A stretch of DNA of 37,776 nucleotides from Patescibacteria group bacterium (GTDB lineage Bacteria; Patescibacteriota; Minisyncoccia; Phycocordibacterales; DATDWN01): contig JAUPVF010000050.1 of the NCBI GenBank assembly GCA_030917185.1, forward strand, positions 1 to 37,776. The letters run 5' to 3'. Shown here piece by piece: positions 14,319 through 22,011 of the stretch; the stretch's first letter is position 1; every line of letters starts with the position of its first letter. The translations under genes and the position numbers were made by a program. The notes beneath the pieces were generated by a model, which saw nothing but the letters and a program-made list of their open reading frames with translations, was not told the DNA's origin and ran no database searches.

Positions 14319-15776
14319 ATGACTTCACTAGAAGAAATACGTGCTGTGCGGTTGGAAAAATTAAATATACTCAAACAAAAAGGGATCAATCCATATCCTG
14401 CAAAAGTTCCTCGTGATTTTGACATTGCGGTGTTGAAAGGGGATTTTGATCGGTATGAACGAGAAGCAGTTGCAGTATCAGTTGCCGGACGAGTCATGGT
14501 CATTCGTGGTCAGGGGTCAATCCTATTTGTTGTGTTGTTTGATGGTACCGAACGAATACAGGTTATTATCAAAAAAGATTCTCTGCCTGAAGATGTTTTT
14601 TCACTTTTTGTAGATGCGGTTGATATTGGTGATTTTATTTCTGTGACCGGTGTTCCTATTATGTCTAAGACAGGCGAGCAAAGTGTCATGATGGATAGTT
14701 GGGTTATAGCAACAAAAACTTTATTGCCACTACCCGACAAATGGGCCGGCTTGCAAGATGTAGAGGAACGGTATCGAAAGCGATATCTAGATTTATTAAT
14801 GAATCGGGATTTGCACGACTTGCTAGAAAGAAAGTCAAAGTTTTGGGATGTGACGCGCACCTTTATGAAAGAGCGAGGTTTTCTGGAAGTTGAAACTCCC
14901 ACACTAGAAACAACGACAGGCGGGGCGGAGGCAACTCCATTCAAAACACATCACAACGATTACGATTTAGATGTATACTTGCGTATTTCAGTCGGGGAGT
15001 TATGGCAGAAAAGACTGATGTCTGCTGGTTTTTCTAAAACATTTGAAATTGGTCGTGTCTATCGTAACGAAGGCACCAGCCCGGAACATGCCCAAGAGTT
15101 CACAAATATGGAGTTCTATTGGTCATTCGCAGATTATACCGATGGTATGAAGTTAGTTCGTGATTTATATATCACCATTGCTCGTGATGTTTTTGGGGCA
15201 ACAAAATTCACATCACGTGGACACACATTTGATTTGGCTGACGAATGGCAACAGATTGATTATTGTGAAGAAATATTAAAACAGACGGGCATTGATGTCC
15301 GAGTTGCAAGCGAAACAGACATGGCACATAAGGCAGAGGAACTTGGTATTGCATATGAAGGGAGTAATAAAGAACGATTGACTGATACACTGTGGAAATA
15401 TTGTCGCAAAAATATTTCTGGTCCAGCATTTCTTATCAATCATCCTGTGCTTGTTGCTCCACTCGCAAAAAGTATTTCAGGTACACCAGTCGTGCAAATG
15501 TTTCAGCCGATTATCGCTGGGAGCGAGGTAGGTAGGGGGTATTCAGAGTTAAATGATCCGATTGATCAACGAGAGAGATTTGAGGTACAACAAAAATTAA
15601 TTGATGCAGGGGATACTGAAGCCATGATGGCTGACTACGAGTTTGTTGAAATGCTAGAACATGGTATGCCACCGACATGCGGGTTTGGATTTGGAGAACG
15701 ATTGTTTGCAATTTTGGCAGATAAACCATTACGAGAATTACAGACATTTCCCCTCATGCGTCCAAAGCAAGAATAA
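14319..15776 (+). CDS. lysS: Lysyl-tRNA synthetase, class II
   Basis: 485 residues, normal length. N-terminal OB-fold anticodon-binding domain (about residues 50-150), then the class II core: motif 1 KFWDVTRTFMKERGFLEVETP, cut here to its key residues FMKERGF and VETPTL, motif 2 FEIGRVYRNEGTSPEHAQEF with R and E that bind ATP, and motif 3 GFGFGERLFAIL near the C-terminus. It attaches lysine to tRNA-Lys. A bidirectional terminator follows 18 bases after the stop. Nothing unusual seen. Confidence 0.96.
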   Translation: MTSLEEIRAVRLEKLNILKQKGINPYPAKVPRDFDIAVLKGDFDRYEREAVAVSVAGRVMVIRGQGSILFVVLFDGTERIQVIIKKDSLPEDVFSLFVDAVDIGDFISVTGVPIMSKTGEQSVMMDSWVIATKTLLPLPDKWAGLQDVEERYRKRYLDLLMNRDLHDLLERKSKFWDVTRTFMKERGFLEVETPTLETTTGGAEATPFKTHHNDYDLDVYLRISVGELWQKRLMSAGFSKTFEIGRVYRNEGTSPEHAQEFTNMEFYWSFADYTDGMKLVRDLYITIARDVFGATKFTSRGHTFDLADEWQQIDYCEEILKQTGIDVRVASETDMAHKAEELGIAYEGSNKERLTDTLWKYCRKNISGPAFLINHPVLVAPLAKSISGTPVVQMFQPIIAGSEVGRGYSELNDPIDQRERFEVQQKLIDAGDTEAMMADYEFVEMLEHGMPPTCGFGFGERLFAILADKPLRELQTFPLMRPKQE

Positions 15777-15793
15777 AAAATATTAAATATATA

Positions 15794-15829
15794 AACTCCC
15801 TAAGGTATTGTCCTTAGGGAGTTTTTGTA
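15794..15829. terminator. Bidirectional intrinsic terminator (lysS / small minus gene)
   Basis: AACTCCCTAAGG, loop TATTGT, CCTTAGGGAGTT (15794-15823): 12 perfect pairs with a T tail on the plus side and an AT-rich tail on the minus side. It closes two convergent genes. Confidence 0.93.
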
Positions 15830-15845
15830 GGGCAGGGAGACATCA

Positions 15846-16064
15846 TTATCGATGGATTCTTCCTCTCAAAGAAGGAATAAGTCCATTGAATAATGGGGGA
15901 ACATTCGGTTTTTCCACCTTCATCTTTGCTATCCTATCATGTATTCTCTGGACAGCCTCCGGTGTGAAGTTCGCAACATTAATCCATGGTCCTTTGGGAG
16001 AAGCAAATCTCCCATCCTTGGTCCGTAGATATTTTACCGGCTCGAACCTTGCGTCCTTACTCAT
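15846..16064 (-). CDS. Small basic protein of unknown function
   Basis: 72 residues; not recognised. Basic (MSKDARFEPVKYLRTKDGRF, RGRIHR at the end), soluble. Before the ATG on the minus strand lies AGAGGAGT, a strong Shine-Dalgarno, about 9 bases away, with TATGAT further upstream as a possible -10. The gene ends at the bidirectional terminator shared with lysS. The beginning GRFASPKGPW resembles short basic segments of nucleic-acid-binding proteins, but this is not enough for a call. Confidence 0.6.
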   Translation of the reverse strand: MSKDARFEPVKYLRTKDGRFASPKGPWINVANFTPEAVQRIHDRIAKMKVEKPNVPPLFNGLIPSLRGRIHR

Positions 16065-16143
16065 TTTTTATTTGTACTCCTCTGAAAATAATATCATACT
16101 AGATAGATAGTTTCGACTAAAGCAAGAATGAGAATAAAAAATA

Positions 16144-16173
16144 CGCCACCCGAGCGGTCGGCTCTGGGTGGCG
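16144..16173 (-). terminator. Intrinsic terminator of the minus-strand gene at 16183
   Basis: CGCCACCC..AGC and GCT..GGGTGGCG pair; reading the minus strand the stem is followed by TATTTTTTATT. It lies 10 bases after the stop of the 151-residue gene. Confidence 0.85.
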
Positions 16174-16182
16174 ATTTTCAGT

Positions 16183-16638
16183 CTACAATGTTGGGGATAA
16201 AACGGATACCACAATTTTAATTGCTTCATCTAGGTCAGATACAATAAATCCAGTGACTTCTTGAAGGATGGTGTGTTGATGGATATTATCTTTTTCCATG
16301 ACCACAATGATTGGTTTTCTCCAAGCATCTGCCCAAGCAATTTCCATGACAGTGCCGATAGAAACCTTCTTCGTTCCTAGAAAATTTACTATAATCATGT
16401 CACATCTCATCACATCCATGCGATCACGGCAAGTGATTCCTTTTTTACTGCTCAATGGATATTCTTCATAGGAATGACTAATCGATTTCTCATTTTCGAG
16501 ATATTTTTTTCCTCGCATGGGAGAAACCGCTGTGATGTGTAGTGGGAGTTGGTTTGCAACATATTCTCTCCACGAGGTACATTCTTTGTAGGATGTTCCC
16601 AATATTGGACCAGCGCAATACAACAAAAACTCTTTCAT
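16183..16638 (-). CDS. Nucleoside 2-deoxyribosyltransferase-like protein
   Basis: 151 residues. The pattern fits the deoxyribosyltransferase-like fold: N-terminal strand LLYCAGPI, then SPMRGK, a central RDRMDVMRCDMIIVNFLG with the acidic residues after a strand, and SIGTVMEIAWADAWRKPIIVV, where the glutamate of the TxxEIAWA helix is the candidate nucleophile. Relatives transfer deoxyribose between bases in nucleotide salvage, and many are found in phages and accessory regions. The ATG is preceded by AAAGGA at Shine-Dalgarno distance. It is on the opposite strand to both flanking clusters and has its own terminator. The exact substrate cannot be told. Confidence 0.75.
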   Translation of the reverse strand: MKEFLLYCAGPILGTSYKECTSWREYVANQLPLHITAVSPMRGKKYLENEKSISHSYEEYPLSSKKGITCRDRMDVMRCDMIIVNFLGTKKVSIGTVMEIAWADAWRKPIIVVMEKDNIHQHTILQEVTGFIVSDLDEAIKIVVSVLSPTL

Positions 16639-16689
16639 AAAGAAATCCTTTCTACTCGATTTGTATCATATTTATAAAAAAATACAAGT

Positions 16690-16714
16690 ACTTATTTTAC
16701 TAATTAAAATAAGT
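16690..16714. repeat. Perfect AT-rich palindrome upstream of the dcw cluster
   Basis: ACTTATTTTA, 5-base loop, TAAAATAAGT: 10 perfect pairs, between the minus-strand gene start and mraZ. No T tail follows; possibly a protein binding site. Confidence 0.5.
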
Positions 16715-16724
16715 GTTTTATGGC

Positions 16725-16758
16725 ACACCATTATCCACAGAAAAGTGGATAATGGTGT
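16725..16758. promoter_or_regulatory. 14-base perfect palindrome holding two inverted DnaA-box-like sites
   Basis: ACACCATTATCCAC, loop AGAAAA, GTGGATAATGGTGT. The left arm plus loop contains TTATCCACA (16731-16739), identical to the E. coli R1 DnaA box; the right arm contains TTATCCACT on the minus strand (16744-16752). It lies just upstream of the mraZ promoter and has no T tail. Confidence 0.55.
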
Positions 16759-16764
16759 TTGCTG

Positions 16765-16810
16765 GTGGGAAGAAGTGGTATATAATGTTAAGCAAGTGGG
16801 AGATTGTGGG
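16765..16810 (+). promoter_or_regulatory. MraZ-type operator repeats around the dcw promoter
   Basis: GTGGG (16765), GTGGT (16775), GTGGG (16796) and GTGGG (16806): two pairs, each with a 5-base spacer (10-base period), one on each side of TATAAT (16781-16786). Known MraZ proteins bind TGGGN repeats with this period in their own promoter, so autoregulation is likely. Confidence 0.75.
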
Positions 16811-16930
16811 TGATTGATTTTTAAGGAGCAGTAGCAACTATAAAAATCATCATGACGCTGTATCCAGCGTCACAGAGTAATATTCCATAACCACTTATGT
16901 GAGATACGTTTGTTTTATAAAATCACCCAC
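16793..16930 (+). promoter_or_regulatory. Structured 5' leader of mraZ
   Basis: Predicted +1 is near 16793, giving a 138-base leader, unusual in a window of leaderless genes. Four stems can be drawn: GTGGGTGATT (16806-16815) with AATCACCCAC (16921-16930), 10 pairs ending right at the ATG; GATTTTTA with TAAAAATC (16816-16823, 16841-16848), stacked on the first; TGACGCTG-TATC-CAGCGTCA (16853-16872); CATAA-CCAC-TTATG (16886-16899). The closing stem uses the last MraZ repeat and would hide the start region. Confidence 0.6.
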
Positions 16931-17365
16931 ATGTTGATTGGAGAATACACACACAGCATTGATGAAAAAAATCGAGTTTCGCTTCCAGCGAAGTTTCGTT
17001 CTGAAATGGGAAAAAAAATTGTGTTAACTCCCGGACTTGATCAGTGTTTGTTCGTATTCACTCAAAAAGAATGGGCAAAGATTGATGAAAAGTTAAATCA
17101 GTCATCACTGTTGCAGGCAGACAATCGAAGTTTTAACCGTTTTATGTTTGGAGGTGCAGTTGAAGTAGAAGTGGATTCCATTGGTCGTATTTTGATTCCC
17201 GATTTCCTTCGCGATCGTGCCAATCTCAAGAACAAAGTTGTTGTGATTGGCGTGTCATCACGAGTTGAGATTTGGAACGAAAAGACATGGTGTGAATACA
17301 AAAAGGTTGTGGAAAAGCAAGCAGACACACTTGCAGAAAAGTTGGGTCAAGTGGGTGTTTTATAA
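16931..17365 (+). CDS. mraZ: Transcriptional regulator MraZ
   Basis: 144 residues, two SpoVT/AbrB-type halves. First half MLIGEYTHSIDEKNRVSLPAKFR, second half EVDSIGRILIPDFLRDRANL; these DxxxR and D..GR words are the DNA-contacting family signatures. It controls the division and cell wall cluster that it heads. ATG at 16931 is chosen over the TTG at 16910 because relatives begin MxxGEyxhxxDxKxR. The operator repeats at 16765-16810 are its probable binding sites. The stop is followed directly by palindromic element B2, which separates it from rsmH. Confidence 0.95.
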   Translation: MLIGEYTHSIDEKNRVSLPAKFRSEMGKKIVLTPGLDQCLFVFTQKEWAKIDEKLNQSSLLQADNRSFNRFMFGGAVEVEVDSIGRILIPDFLRDRANLKNKVVVIGVSSRVEIWNEKTWCEYKKVVEKQADTLAEKLGQVGVL

Positions 17366-17485
17366 GACTTCCATATTCGGACAATTTCTTTGTTGAAATG
17401 TAATTCATAATTCTCATCGTACCAGTAAGTACGCCTCGAATTTTGAATCACATTTCGCCTCGAACTTGTTCCAAATCTGAAAGTC
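17366..17485 (+). repeat. Palindromic element B, copy 2 (directly after mraZ stop)
   Basis: Outer arms GACTTCCATATTCGGACAA (17366-17384) and the stretch ending AAGTC at 17485 pair with three or four mismatches. Nested stems: GAAATG/CATTTC (17395-17400, 17451-17456); TTCATAATTC with GAATTTTGAA (17404-17413, 17438-17447, one mismatch); internal loop TCAT/CCTC; CGTAC-CAGTAA-GTACG (17418-17433). The order and core words match B1 at 6491, while the paired bases differ. Confidence 0.8.
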
Positions 17486-17521
17486 CAGATATATGGTAGT
17501 AATTCTGAATAAAAAATCCTT

Positions 17522-18409
17522 ATGATCCACAAGACAGTTCTTTTACATGAAGCAATAGACGAACTCAACATCAATGCAGGTGATATTTTTGTTGATGGAA
17601 CGCTTGGTAATGGCGGACATACAGAAGAGGTGTGTAAAAGGTTCGGCAATACCGTTGTCATGATCGGTATTGACCTTGACCCTGATGCAATCGCTCGATC
17701 GCAGGCACGCTTGTCACAGTATGCAGTAACGTATGTGCAGGGTAGTTTCAGACAAATAGATACACTGTTGGATTCAGTCCACGTTCAGAAAGTAAATAAA
17801 ATCCTGCTTGATATTGGTTTGTCATCTAATCAGTTTGAGGAATCTGGTCGGGGGTTTTCGTTTCAAAAAGACGAACCACTGATCATGTCATTCAAACGTG
17901 AGTTAACCGAAGAAGACATCACTGCACGGGAGATTGTTAACATGTGGGATGAAGAAAATATCAGAGCGATTTTGGAAGGATATGGCGAAGAACAGTTTGC
18001 ATACAAAATCGCTAAGGCAATTGTTGCTCGGAGGGATGTTAAACCAATTGAAACAACATTTGATTTGGTTGAGATCATTAAATCAGCAACACCGATGTTC
18101 TACCATCACCGCAAAATCCACCCAGCAACTAAAACTTTTCAGGCATTACGCATTACAGTGAATGATGAAATCCAGAGTTTGAAAGAGGGTTTACAGAAAG
18201 GGTTTGATCGGTTATTGCCGAACGGACGAATAGCGGTCATATCATTTCATAGTTTGGAAGACCGAGTCGTCAAACAATTTTTTAAGGAAAAAGAAGTGGA
18301 AGGTTTGGGTCATCGTACACATAAAAAACCAATCATTCCGACAGATGAAGAGCAAAAAGAGAATCCACGCTCACGAAGTGCAAAATTACGAATTATAGAA
18401 AAAAATTAA
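17522..18409 (+). CDS. rsmH: 16S rRNA (cytosine-N4) methyltransferase RsmH (MraW)
   Basis: 295 residues. SAM-binding start FVDGTLGNGGHTEEV (residues about 20-34), IGIDLDPDAIARSQ, the family word LLDIGLSSNQFE, then RGFSF, and C-terminal HPATKTFQALRITVNDE and SFHSLEDRVVKQFF followed by NPRSRSAKLRI. It methylates C1402 of 16S rRNA in the decoding centre. Second gene of the dcw cluster; 156 bases separate it from mraZ, filled mostly by element B2. The ftsL-like gene follows after 17 bases. Confidence 0.96.
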   Translation: MIHKTVLLHEAIDELNINAGDIFVDGTLGNGGHTEEVCKRFGNTVVMIGIDLDPDAIARSQARLSQYAVTYVQGSFRQIDTLLDSVHVQKVNKILLDIGLSSNQFEESGRGFSFQKDEPLIMSFKRELTEEDITAREIVNMWDEENIRAILEGYGEEQFAYKIAKAIVARRDVKPIETTFDLVEIIKSATPMFYHHRKIHPATKTFQALRITVNDEIQSLKEGLQKGFDRLLPNGRIAVISFHSLEDRVVKQFFKEKEVEGLGHRTHKKPIIPTDEEQKENPRSRSAKLRIIEKN

Positions 18410-18426
18410 TAATTAAACCAAAACAT

Positions 18427-18744
18427 ATGACAGATATAATACGAGAAATGGATACGAATAAAATACTGTTCTGGACATTGTCCGGTATATTGCTCCTGTG
18501 CATGGGTTTTTATATGTTTTGTATCAATGTCACCATTCGTAATGTAGTTGCACGTGAACAATTAGAAACAAAATCATCAGCACTATTGTTGTCTATCGGG
18601 AACAAAGAATTTCAATATATTACACAGCGAAATGCTGTTACATTGCCTTTGGCATATTCTCTTGGGTTCAAGGAAGTGACATCAAAAACCTATATTTCAA
18701 AAAAATCAGTTAGTTATGTGTCGTACGTCAACAAAGAAATTTAA
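18427..18744 (+). CDS. ftsL: FtsL-like small membrane protein
   Basis: 105 residues with a short cytoplasmic start, one membrane helix at about residues 13-35 (ILFWTLSGILLLCMGFYMF) and an outside part of 70 residues beginning with a helix (VVAREQLETKSSALLLSIG). The place between rsmH and ftsI is that of ftsL, which joins the division complex with FtsB, FtsQ and FtsW/FtsI. The sequence itself is too variable for firm recognition and the coiled coil is weak, so the call relies on position and topology. Confidence 0.6.
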   Translation: MTDIIREMDTNKILFWTLSGILLLCMGFYMFCINVTIRNVVAREQLETKSSALLLSIGNKEFQYITQRNAVTLPLAYSLGFKEVTSKTYISKKSVSYVSYVNKEI

Positions 18745-18777
18745 TTCTTTGGTTGTTTGTGTGTTAATATATTTATA

Positions 18778-20487
18778 ATGAAATCCACTTACACAACGCG
18801 GATACGTCTATTGTCGCTGTTTATTTTTTTGTTTGCTCTTTTGATTATTGGCAAGTTGTACATGTTACAGATTGTTAATAATGAAATGTACACAAATAAA
18901 GCAGATCGACAGTATTCCACAACGGGAACCGGTGTGTTTTCTCGGGGTACGATATTTTTTCAGAATAAAGACGGTAGTTTGGTTTCTGCGGCAACACTCA
19001 AATCTGGTTTTATTATTACCATTAATCCACAGATATTAAAGGATCCAGAAACAGTATATGAAAAAATAAATGCATTGTTACCGCTTGACCGGGATGTGTT
19101 TCTGGCAAAAGCATCAAAAAAGAATGACCCATACGAGGAAATCGCAAAACATGTAGATGAAGCGGTTGGAAAACAGATTAGTGCTCTTTCTATTCCAGGA
19201 TTAAAAGTATACAAAGATAAATGGCGTTTTTATCCTGGGGGAAATGTGGCGGCACATACAATAGGTTTTTTGGGGTTTAAGGGTAACGAATATGCGGGAC
19301 GATATGGGCTAGAAAGTCAGTACGAGTCAGTATTAGCCCGCACTGATACAGCATATGTTAATTTTTTTGCTCAGATATTTTCTAATATCAAACAAACAAC
19401 CGCAGGGGACAGTATTAAACAGGAGGGTGATGTTGTGACAACAATAGAGCCAACCGTTCAATCATTTTTTCAGGAAGTTTTAGCAAGCACAACTGCAAAA
19501 TGGAATGCGGATTATGTGGGGGGAATTATTATAAACCCAACAACAGGAGAGATTTATGCGATGGATACATATCCGACATTTGACCCAAACAACACTCAGG
19601 TAGAAAAAAATATCCAAGTTTTTTCTAATCGGCTTGTGGAGGACACCTACGAAATGGGTTCTATTATTAAACCTCTCACTATTGCTGCGGGTATTGATAA
19701 GGGGCTGATTACTGCTCATTCAACATATGATGATACCGGTTCTATGATGGTAAATGGTAAAAAGATTTCTAATTTTGATGGTAAGGCTCGTGGTGTGGTA
19801 GATATGCAACAGGTGCTTTCACAATCATTGAACTTGGGAGTTGCGCATGTTGTGCGGTTGCTTGGTAATACACAATTTACTGACTATATGTATCGGTTTG
19901 GTTTGAATGAAAAAACTGGTATTGATTTGCCGAATGAAGGACGTAATCAAGTCAAAAACTTGGAGGCACCTCGTGATTTGGAACATGTGACTGCGTCGTT
20001 CGGTCAAGGTATCGCACTTACTCCAATGTCTACGGTTCGTGCATTATCGGCTATTGCAAATGGCGGATTGCTTATACATCCTCATGTGGTTAAAAAAATA
20101 AATTACAAAATTGGTTTAGTTGATGAACCTGCAATAGGTGTAGGTGATCGGGTAATTAAAAAAGAAACTGCCGATGAAGTGTCGCGTATGATGGTGTACA
20201 GTGTTGATCATGTGTTGTCTAATGGTGCAATTAAACTAGAAAATTACAGTGTCGCGGCAAAAACAGGTACTGCACAGATTGCTAAAAGTGGAGGCGGGGG
20301 ATACTATGATGATAGGTTTCTGCACTCGTTTGTAGGTTTTTTCCCTGCCTATAATCCGAAGTTTTTAATTTTCTTTTTTGCCTACAATCCCAAGGGGGCA
20401 AAATACGGTTCAGAAACTTTGACCATGCCGTTTAGTGATACAGTACGATTTCTTATTAATTATTACGAGGTCCCTCCCGACCGATAA
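18778..20487 (+). CDS. ftsI: Penicillin-binding protein 3 / FtsI, division transpeptidase
   Basis: 569 residues from the ATG at 18778. One membrane helix (residues 8-28), dimerisation region with RGTIFFQNKDGSLV, and the transpeptidase domain with S295-I-I-K298, S350-L-N352 and K495-T-G-T. It makes septal cross-links in the wall. The cluster order mraZ, rsmH, ftsL, ftsI, murF is the usual dcw order. The C-terminus is short and there are no PASTA repeats. It is clearly different from the PBP2 at 10818, which belongs to the elongation cluster. Confidence 0.94.
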   Translation: MKSTYTTRIRLLSLFIFLFALLIIGKLYMLQIVNNEMYTNKADRQYSTTGTGVFSRGTIFFQNKDGSLVSAATLKSGFIITINPQILKDPETVYEKINALLPLDRDVFLAKASKKNDPYEEIAKHVDEAVGKQISALSIPGLKVYKDKWRFYPGGNVAAHTIGFLGFKGNEYAGRYGLESQYESVLARTDTAYVNFFAQIFSNIKQTTAGDSIKQEGDVVTTIEPTVQSFFQEVLASTTAKWNADYVGGIIINPTTGEIYAMDTYPTFDPNNTQVEKNIQVFSNRLVEDTYEMGSIIKPLTIAAGIDKGLITAHSTYDDTGSMMVNGKKISNFDGKARGVVDMQQVLSQSLNLGVAHVVRLLGNTQFTDYMYRFGLNEKTGIDLPNEGRNQVKNLEAPRDLEHVTASFGQGIALTPMSTVRALSAIANGGLLIHPHVVKKINYKIGLVDEPAIGVGDRVIKKETADEVSRMMVYSVDHVLSNGAIKLENYSVAAKTGTAQIAKSGGGGYYDDRFLHSFVGFFPAYNPKFLIFFFAYNPKGAKYGSETLTMPFSDTVRFLINYYEVPPDR

Positions 20488-20503
20488 AAAATAGGTACAT
20501 ATA

Positions 20504-21802
20504 ATGAATTTCTTTAAGATTTTGATAAAACGTATATTTCAGTACGAAGCACAACTTGTGCTGAAGCGCTATAAACCAAAAATAATTGCCATTGTTGGTA
20601 GTGTTGGCAAGACGACAACACGAGATGCAATATATCTGCTTCTTTCAAAAAAATATTTTGTACGAAAAAGTGAAAAAAGTTTTACGGCTGAACTCGGTGT
20701 TCCGCTTGCTATTATCGGTTGTGAATACGGTACGGGGTCAGTCAATCAATGGGTTTCAAATTTGCTTGAAGGACTACAGTTGCTTCTTGTGCCAAGACGA
20801 TACCCTGAATGGTTGATTTTGGAAATTGATGGTGATAAGCCGGGGGATATATCTGGCATCAGTAGTTGGTTGTCACCAGATATCGTGGTTGTGACTGCGA
20901 TTGGTGATATTCCTGCACATATTGAATCATTTAGTTCAAAAGAGATATTTATTATTGAAAAAAGACATATTCTTGATGCATTGGGTAGTGATGGATTGGT
21001 AATCTATAACGCAGATGATACGGTCGCTACTCAACTGGTGTCATCTGTTACGTGCCGGAAAATATCTTGCGCGCTTGGCGAAAAGGGTGATGTTAAAGCA
21101 ACAACACCAACTATTCTTTATGCAGGTAAACAAAAAGATATTCCAATTGGACTTACATACGATGTGACGTTGGGTGATAATCATGGTACGTTGACTCACC
21201 TCAATGTACTCGGTATTCATGTGGTGTATGCGTCATTATTGGCAATTGCTATTGGTATTGAAAAAAATATACCATGGCAGGATTGTATTGGACTTGGGTC
21301 AACATTATCTGCATTGCCAGGACGGATGAAAATTATTCAAGGGATTAATGATTCTGTTATTATTGATGATTCATACAACGCATCGCCATTGGCTATGGAT
21401 CAGGCGCTTGATGTGTGTCAGCATATCCAAACAACACATAATAAAATACTAGTTGTGGGGGACATGTTGGAACTAGGCAAATACTCTGCCGATTCACATC
21501 GGCATGTTGCCATACGAGCAAAAGATATTATGCAATATGTTTTTTGTGTTGGTATCCGTGCTCAGAGGGTTTATGAAGAGTTGATTAATCTCGGTTTTGA
21601 TAAGGAACGCACAAAAGTTTTTGATCGTGCCGAGTTGGCTGGTTTGGCGGCCAAAGAGGTTCTTGGGGCAGGGGATATTGTGCTCGTCAAAGGTTCTCAG
21701 GCGATGCGTATGGAGCGGGTTGTTGAACAAATCATGCGTCATCCAGAAGACGCTCCCAAACTGCTTGTTCGCCAAGAACCAGAATGGATTGAAAGAGATT
21801 AG
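20504..21802 (+). CDS. murF: MurF-type Mur ligase lacking the N-terminal substrate domain
   Basis: 432 residues. Mur ligase central domain with P-loop G-S-V-G-K-T-T-T at residues 32-39, EIDGDKPGDIS, TAIGDIPAHIE and NADD; C-terminal domain with DDSYNASPLAMDQALD, VGDMLELG and LVKGSQAMRMERVVE, all MurF words. MurF adds D-Ala-D-Ala to UDP-MurNAc-tripeptide. In standard MurF the P-loop lies near residue 110 after a UDP-binding domain; here only about 30 residues precede it, so that domain is absent. Position after ftsI supports MurF; a changed substrate range is possible. Confidence 0.85.
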   Translation: MNFFKILIKRIFQYEAQLVLKRYKPKIIAIVGSVGKTTTRDAIYLLLSKKYFVRKSEKSFTAELGVPLAIIGCEYGTGSVNQWVSNLLEGLQLLLVPRRYPEWLILEIDGDKPGDISGISSWLSPDIVVVTAIGDIPAHIESFSSKEIFIIEKRHILDALGSDGLVIYNADDTVATQLVSSVTCRKISCALGEKGDVKATTPTILYAGKQKDIPIGLTYDVTLGDNHGTLTHLNVLGIHVVYASLLAIAIGIEKNIPWQDCIGLGSTLSALPGRMKIIQGINDSVIIDDSYNASPLAMDQALDVCQHIQTTHNKILVVGDMLELGKYSADSHRHVAIRAKDIMQYVFCVGIRAQRVYEELINLGFDKERTKVFDRAELAGLAAKEVLGAGDIVLVKGSQAMRMERVVEQIMRHPEDAPKLLVRQEPEWIERD

Positions 21803-21850
21803 AATTGATTATGAATAAAAAATAAGGTATTCTGATTTTGTTATTGTTTT

Positions 21851-21970
21851 CGGCCTTATCGTCTATCGGTGAATTTGGGTTGGGACCCAAGTGAACGGTC
21901 GGAGCACGGCGGTGCGAGACGGGGTCGCGAGCAAAGTCAGCAGACTTTGAATCGTGACTAGGACATTGGG
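21851..21970 (+). pseudogene. tRNA-Glu 5'-end copy interrupted by a GC-rich structured insert
   Basis: The 20 bases at 21851-21870 match 22011-22030 (start of the intact tRNA-Glu) with one change. The copy then breaks off in the D-loop; 88 GC-rich bases follow (21871-21958), and the tRNA sequence resumes with TAGGACAT (21959-21966) before losing similarity. The insert folds into TTGGGT-TGGG-ACCCAA, GCAC-GGCG-GTGC, GCGA-...-TCGC and CAAAGTC-AGCA-GACTTTG. There is no T-arm or closing acceptor arm, so it cannot be a working tRNA. Confidence 0.55.
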
Positions 21971-22011
21971 TTAATATAGAAGATTAAGTTGTTTTTTTGG
22001 AACCATTTTAC

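Noticed and set aside
15808..16110. 100-codon frame on the plus strand
   Set aside because: It starts inside the lysS terminator and is antisense to a small gene that has a strong Shine-Dalgarno.
16725..16758. Palindrome as an intrinsic terminator or as the replication origin
   Set aside because: No T tail follows, and dnaA, dnaN or a cluster of further DnaA boxes is not present.
21851..21970. Group I intron or functional intron-bearing tRNA
   Set aside because: The 88-base insert is too short for a group I intron, and the parts after it do not complete an anticodon arm, T-arm or acceptor.
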